A stretch of DNA of 64,000 nucleotides, taken from NCBI RefSeq assembly GCF_039527675.1, contig NZ_BAAAKI010000025.1, positions 62,001 to 126,000 on the forward strand. The letters are read 5' to 3'. Shown here in pieces: positions 60,633 to 64,000 of the stretch; positions within the stretch are counted from its first letter, which is position 1, and each line of letters starts with the position of its first letter. Under the pieces are notes generated by a model. It did no database searches, was not told where the DNA came from, and saw only the letters and a program-made list of their open reading frames with translations. This DNA comes from Luteococcus sanguinis (lineage in GTDB: Bacteria > Actinomycetota > Actinomycetes > Propionibacteriales > Propionibacteriaceae). A program made the position numbers and the translations under genes.

Positions 60633-60863
60633 ATGACCATACGGACCTACGAGTCGTTGCCCACGGCCGCCGCCCGGATCGGGGTCAGCGTGAAGACCAT
60701 CCGCCGGCGAATCGCCGAGGGCGTCCTGCCCGTGTACCGATGCGGCCGCATCCTCAGGCTGGACCCGGACGACGTCGACGCCATGTTCCGTCGGTACCCG
60801 CAGTGGACCCCCGAGTCGGAGTTCAGTTCTACGCGACGCCGGCAGGCGCGACGGGCGTCGTAG
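60633..60863 (+). CDS. Excisionase/MerR-type HTH protein
   Basis: A 76-residue protein with one helix-turn-helix of the excisionase (Xis)/MerR type: LPTAAARIGVSVKTIRRRIAEGVLPVYRCGRILRLDPDDVDAMF, DNA-binding residues ~10-60. AGGAAGGGAC precedes the ATG. Such proteins direct excision of mobile elements or are small repressors; no integrase is present in the window. With the truncated gene nearby it suggests a mobile-element boundary. Confidence 0.78.
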   Translation: MTIRTYESLPTAAARIGVSVKTIRRRIAEGVLPVYRCGRILRLDPDDVDAMFRRYPQWTPESEFSSTRRRQARRAS

Positions 60864-61177
60864 CGCTCGCCCCTCGAAGCCAATGGCTGCGGTGTGGGGG
60901 GTGGCCCAGATCACGGCGCGGGTCAACTCATTCGGCCCTGGTGGTCGATCGTGTTCTGTACCTCGCCGGACGGGAACCTTTACACGCCGCGAACTGGGAT
61001 GACTGAATGGTGACGTCGTAGGGGATATTGGTCCGTGTCGAGGGGGCTGGTGATGCGCTGGAGAGGCCCACGAACGCCCATTTCTGTTTCAAGCGGGGAG
61101 ACGCGGCCGATGGGTTTGTCGACGTTCTTGACGGGTCGGCGATCTCGTCGGGAGATTGGGTCGCCTGAGCCCGGTGG
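60864..61177. other. Intergenic stretch of 314 bp with no supported gene
   Basis: No family-like frame with a ribosome site is seen on either strand. It may hold remnants of an older insertion. Confidence 0.4.
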
Positions 61178-61798
61178 TCAGGCGAACAGGCTGGTGCCGT
61201 ATCGCAGCACGATGGCGGCGACGATGAAGGTGAGCCACAGCCACACGACGAGGGCGTCCAGCGCCATCCGCTGCGCCGCAAGCAGCGCGGCTTGTGCCCG
61301 TGGGGGTAGGTACAGGTTGTCGTGGCGGATGTTGTACCGCGTGAGGGAGGCGAACACCAAGGTGGTGGACAGCGTGACGAGCAGGCACCAGGGGCAGAGT
61401 GCTCCGATGTTGAACATGGCTTCATAGAACAGCCAGTAGGCGAAGAGGAATCCGAGGGTGTAGACGACTTGCGCGGCGAACATGAACCATCTGGGGAACC
61501 GGACACTGGCCAGGCTGGCGAGGGCGATGGTGATCACGACTGGTTCGGCGATGAGACCGAGGAAGGCGTTGGGAAATCCGAAGACGCTGGCCTGCCAGGA
61601 CTGGCCGACGGTGCCGCAGCTGATGGTGGCGTTGATGTTGCAGGAGAGGTTGACGTCGGGATTGGCGGCCAGGGCGACCGCGTCCACGGACAGCACGAAG
61701 GAGGCGGTCAGGCTCAGGGCTGCCGAGAACAACATGGTGGCGAAGGTCCAGGTGTCGGCCTGCCGCAGCCGATGCCAGCGTTCCATCAGCTCAGTCAT
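61178..61798 (-). CDS. Vitamin K epoxide reductase (VKOR) family protein
   Basis: A 206-residue membrane protein with four or five helices and two Cys pairs: Cys53 and Cys61 in LSCNINATISCGT (loop), and CPWC at 135-138. VKOR oxidises DsbA-type proteins using a quinone. Its start overlaps the end of the DsbA-like gene (61791-61798), so they form one unit. This is the usual Actinobacteria oxidative-folding pair. Confidence 0.88.
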   Translation of the reverse strand: MTELMERWHRLRQADTWTFATMLFSAALSLTASFVLSVDAVALAANPDVNLSCNINATISCGTVGQSWQASVFGFPNAFLGLIAEPVVITIALASLASVRFPRWFMFAAQVVYTLGFLFAYWLFYEAMFNIGALCPWCLLVTLSTTLVFASLTRYNIRHDNLYLPPRAQAALLAAQRMALDALVVWLWLTFIVAAIVLRYGTSLFA

Positions 61799-62582
61799 TC
61801 GCGTCGGCCTTGATCGCGGTGGTGAGGGGCCCGACGGAGTAGAGGTCGCCCTTGAAGGGCTTGCCGTCGATGAGAACGGTGGGGGTGCCGGTGATGCCGG
61901 AGGCGAAGTCGGCCTTGGTGCCCTGGTCGACCCAGCTGGTGTTGGCCTGCTGCTTGAAGCCGGCGACCACGTTTGGGTCCACCCCGGCGGCGGTCGCCAA
62001 CGTGGCGATTTGGTCGTCAGTGAGTCCGTTGCCACCCTCGGTGGGCTGGTTGGCGAAGAGCGCGTCGTTGAAGGCCATCGCGCTGTCGGGGTCGGCCTTG
62101 GCGGCGGTGACGAACGCGTTGGCCGCGCGTGTGGAATAGCGGGTGCCGTTGGAGGCCCGGTCGAGGAAGGACATGGGGTGGATCTCGAGTTGGATGGTGC
62201 CCTCGGCCACCAGACGGTTGAGTTCGTCGCCGTTGGTGGCGTCGAAGCGGCCGCAGAAGGGGCACATGTAGTCCTGGTACACGCTCACTCTCACCGGCGC
62301 GCCGGTTTGGCCAACCGTGATGGTCCAGGCATCACTGCCCGCAGCAGCGGCGTTGGCTGTGACGGTCCCCGGGGTTGGGGTGCCGGGCTTCGGGGTCTGG
62401 GCGAGTACCGCGACCCAGACCAGGACGCCGATCAGGGTGGCGGCGACCGTGGCCACCAGGATGATGGTGACGCGTCGGCGGATGCGTTGCTCTCGGGCAG
62501 CCTGGGCCTGTTGGGCGGCCAGTTGCTGGCGGCGGCTTCCGGACGGAGGGGTGGACGCAGGGGGCGGAGTGGTCTTGGGCAT
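61791..62582 (-). CDS. Membrane-anchored DsbA-family thioredoxin-fold protein
   Basis: A 263-residue protein with one helix at about 38-60 (VTIILVATVAATLIGVLVWVAVL), an N-terminal Pro/Gln-rich cytoplasmic part, and a DsbA domain from about 93 with active-site CPFC (107-110) and a cis-Pro in TGTPTV. It forms disulfides in exported proteins and is re-oxidised by the VKOR next door. ATG at 62582; the upstream frame is unlikely. Confidence 0.85.
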   Translation of the reverse strand: MPKTTPPPASTPPSGSRRQQLAAQQAQAAREQRIRRRVTIILVATVAATLIGVLVWVAVLAQTPKPGTPTPGTVTANAAAAGSDAWTITVGQTGAPVRVSVYQDYMCPFCGRFDATNGDELNRLVAEGTIQLEIHPMSFLDRASNGTRYSTRAANAFVTAAKADPDSAMAFNDALFANQPTEGGNGLTDDQIATLATAAGVDPNVVAGFKQQANTSWVDQGTKADFASGITGTPTVLIDGKPFKGDLYSVGPLTTAIKADAND

Positions 62583-62747
62583 GCGTGTCAGCTTTCGATT
62601 GGCTTGGGTGAGGGCGCGGTCGCCCGGGGGCCGGTGCTGGACGCGCTGACACCAAGGCAGCGGGGAGGGGCGGCCTCCACCAGGGAGGCCCTCAAGCCGC
62701 GTGCATTCGCTCACCGGCTCGCCCGTGACGGCGGCCGATGGTGGCAG

Positions 62748-63233
62748 TCAGCCCAGCAGAAGAAGCCTGGGCGGACCCCGCCGGCTGAGCGCTCGCCGCG
62801 AGGCCACGCGACGGAGGTCTGGAACCCGGGGCGCGCCAAGCCGCGGGGCTCGGGGACTGACTGGCACCGACAGCGTGGAGCGTGCCACAAGGGTGTGTCG
62901 GCTCAGCCAGGCGCGGGCACGGCGCAACAGCACCCGGAACGCCACACCGAGGCCGACAACGTTCAGCAGTCCGAGCAGGGCCAACCCCAACGTGGACAGA
63001 CAGAGGGCTAGCACCAAGTGGTTGGCATGCACCACGGCCTGCGCAGCGTCGACCATGCCGCTTGCGCACGCCTGGTTCTCGCGGACCAGGTCCAGGTGCA
63101 GCCCTAGCCAGGACAACCCGGACGGCAGGCTGACACAGGCCATCTCGGGGCCCGATCCCATCTCGATCCGAGGCAGCACCGACGAGGCGGCCAGCGCGAG
63201 CAGCGCCAGTGGCACCACGCGCCCGGCCACCAC
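62748..63233 (-). CDS. Small membrane protein of the metal/disulfide cluster, unknown function
   Basis: A 161-residue protein with helices at about 5-22 (RVVPLALLALAASSVLP) and 68-105 (HANHLVLALCLSTLGLALLGLLNVVGLGVAFRVLL), two Cys in the loop between (MACVSLPS and NQACASG), and a basic Arg-rich tail. The GTG start at 63233 has no clear ribosome site. Head of the minus-strand unit with DsbA and VKOR, divergent from the CmtR-like gene; the loop Cys might be a VKOR/DsbA substrate. Not recognised. Confidence 0.55.
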   Translation of the reverse strand: MVAGRVVPLALLALAASSVLPRIEMGSGPEMACVSLPSGLSWLGLHLDLVRENQACASGMVDAAQAVVHANHLVLALCLSTLGLALLGLLNVVGLGVAFRVLLRRARAWLSRHTLVARSTLSVPVSPRAPRLGAPRVPDLRRVASRRALSRRGPPRLLLLG

Positions 63234-63339
63234 CCCGACGCCCTGTAACCGTCTCAGCGGAGGACCTGCCTTTCGAACAAGCTAGCGGCCCCATCATACG
63301 GTCGAGTGCAACCGATCCCACTCCTAACCCGCCATGCGC

Positions 63340-63345
63340 TATCAT
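63340..63345 (+). promoter_or_regulatory. -10 box TATCAT, leaderless start of the ArsR/CmtR-like gene
   Basis: TATCAT is followed by 6 nt (cgtcgc) before ATG 63352. The box would lie inside the repressor's own operator region. Confidence 0.55.
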
Positions 63346-63351
63346 CGTCGC

Positions 63352-63777
63352 ATGACGATCACATCGACTAGTTCGGGCTGTACGGTGACCGAGGCCCAGG
63401 GGGGCCTCAGCGTCGCGGCAGCGTTGTTCCACGGGCTATCTGACCCTTCCCGGCTGGCGATCCTGCAGCACCTGACCTTGGGCGAGCACCGGGTGCGGGA
63501 CCTGACCGAGCACTTGGGGCTGGCGCAGTCGACGGTGAGCGCACACTTGGCCTGCCTGCGCGAGTGCGGCCTGGTGTCGTCGCGGCCCGAGGGGCGGGCG
63601 TCGTTGTTCTCGCTGACCTGCGCGCCACAACTGCTGGCGGTCCTGGGGGCGGCCGAGCAGCTGCTGGCCAGCACCGGCTATGCGGTGGCGCTGTGTCCCA
63701 ACTACGGCGTGGGGACAGTCGGGAACCCGACACCAGATGAGTTGAAGACCCACGCCAGCATGGGAGGCACGCGATGA
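63352..63777 (+). CDS. ArsR/SmtB-family metal-sensing repressor (CmtR-like)
   Basis: A 141-residue winged-helix protein: FHGLSDPSRLAILQHLTLGEHRVRDLTEHLGLAQSTVSAHLACLRECGLVSSRPEGRASLFSL. The CLREC pair matches the Cys57/Cys61 metal site of mycobacterial CmtR, which senses Cd/Pb; further Cys (LTCAPQ, ALCPNYG) may complete the site. It would repress itself and the downstream ATPase, overlapping it by ATGA. ATG at 63352 is leaderless; an ATG at 63334 is the alternative. Confidence 0.85.
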   Translation: MTITSTSSGCTVTEAQGGLSVAAALFHGLSDPSRLAILQHLTLGEHRVRDLTEHLGLAQSTVSAHLACLRECGLVSSRPEGRASLFSLTCAPQLLAVLGAAEQLLASTGYAVALCPNYGVGTVGNPTPDELKTHASMGGTR

Positions 63778-64000
63778 GCCAGCACGACACGTCCGGGCGA
63801 AAGACACCCGTCGACACCCAGGAGGCTGACGACGCGCTGGCGGATCGGGACGTGCTCGGCGATGTTGAAGACCACGAGGATGACGACGACGATGCGGTGG
63901 AGCACCTGTGGCAGGTGCGTGACATCCAGCTGGGGTTGGTGTCCGGCGTCCTGCTGCTGGCCGGTTTCCTGGCCGGCCTGGCCGGATGGGAGACGGTCGG
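63774..64000 (+). CDS. Start of a probable heavy-metal P-type ATPase, 3' partial
   Basis: The first 75 residues: MSQHDTSGRKTPVDTQEADD, an Asp/His/Glu-rich stretch (DVLGDVEDHEDDDDDAVEHLW), then QLGLVSGVLLLAGFLAGLAGWETV, a first membrane helix. An acidic/His-rich N-terminus before helix 1 is typical of actinobacterial Cd/Zn/Pb ATPases. The catalytic region lies beyond the window, so the family is inferred from the coupling to the CmtR-like repressor. Confidence 0.6.
   Translation, partial: MSQHDTSGRKTPVDTQEADDALADRDVLGDVEDHEDDDDDAVEHLWQVRDIQLGLVSGVLLLAGFLAGLAGWETV

Noticed and set aside
60633..60863. Complete prophage or integrative element
   Set aside because: Only one excisionase-like gene; no integrase, capsid or transfer genes within the window.

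Overview
The window is high-GC DNA with dense, often overlapping genes (ATGA and GTGA junctions) and GTG/TTG starts, typical of an actinobacterium. The gene set (DUF5302, DIP1984-like protein, DUF1707 protein, polyphosphate glucokinase, DUF3516 helicase) fits Actinomycetia, and I would guess Propionibacteriaceae; this is inference without a database search. At least a dozen genes have a TAnnnT -10 box 6-7 nt before the start codon, implying leaderless mRNAs.

Layout. 1-13.1 kb is mainly chromosomal: an M20 amidohydrolase (cut by the window edge), a Nudix hydrolase, an ABC-2 exporter, a HAD phosphatase, an exported extensin-like protein, a PemK/MazF-like protein, tRNA-Gly(CCC), a Tat-exported amidase coupled to a 99-residue protein of unknown function, DIP1984 and DUF5302 proteins, and a DUF1707/PH-domain membrane operon. 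13.2-36.2 kb is a surface-polysaccharide region: GDP-fucose synthesis (gmd, fcl), glycosyltransferases, a WcaF-like acyltransferase, Wzx-like flippase, Wzz-like and Wzy-like proteins, an exported beta-helix protein, a GT87-like enzyme, an FAD oxidoreductase, galE, a polysaccharide deacetylase, wecB, a small transporter, a methyltransferase and a DPM1-like GT2. An IS1380-family element with a 5-bp target duplication sits between the acyltransferase and the flippase. 36.2-57.7 kb mixes central metabolism (ppgK, pgi, argS, an ArgE-like deacetylase, an aldo/keto reductase) with further polysaccharide genes (GH16 hydrolase, ugd, an initiating sugar transferase), cell-wall and exported proteins, a membrane-anchored DsbA-like protein with CcdA, and a DUF3516 helicase. 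A 32-base assembly gap lies in the loop of a 17-bp hairpin at 45.8 kb.

57.7-64 kb looks accessory: a biuret hydrolase-like gene coupled to an allophanate hydrolase that has lost its catalytic N-terminal part, decayed sequence on both sides, an excisionase-like HTH gene, a VKOR/DsbA disulfide operon, and a divergent CmtR-like repressor followed by the start of a probable metal P-type ATPase.

How they work together: galE, ugd, gmd/fcl and wecB would supply UDP-galactose, UDP-glucuronate, GDP-fucose and UDP-ManNAc; the sugar transferase would load the first sugar on undecaprenyl phosphate; glycosyltransferases extend it; the Wzx/Wzy/Wzz-like proteins export and polymerise it; the exported GH16, beta-helix and deacetylase proteins may trim or modify it. 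No single gene set here is convincingly a new defence or signalling system. The least explained items are the 99-aa protein/Tat-amidase pair, the overlapping five-codon mini-ORF ladder at 57.72 kb, the KDPG-aldolase-like protein lacking its catalytic lysine, and the two unrelated palindromic elements between convergent genes.
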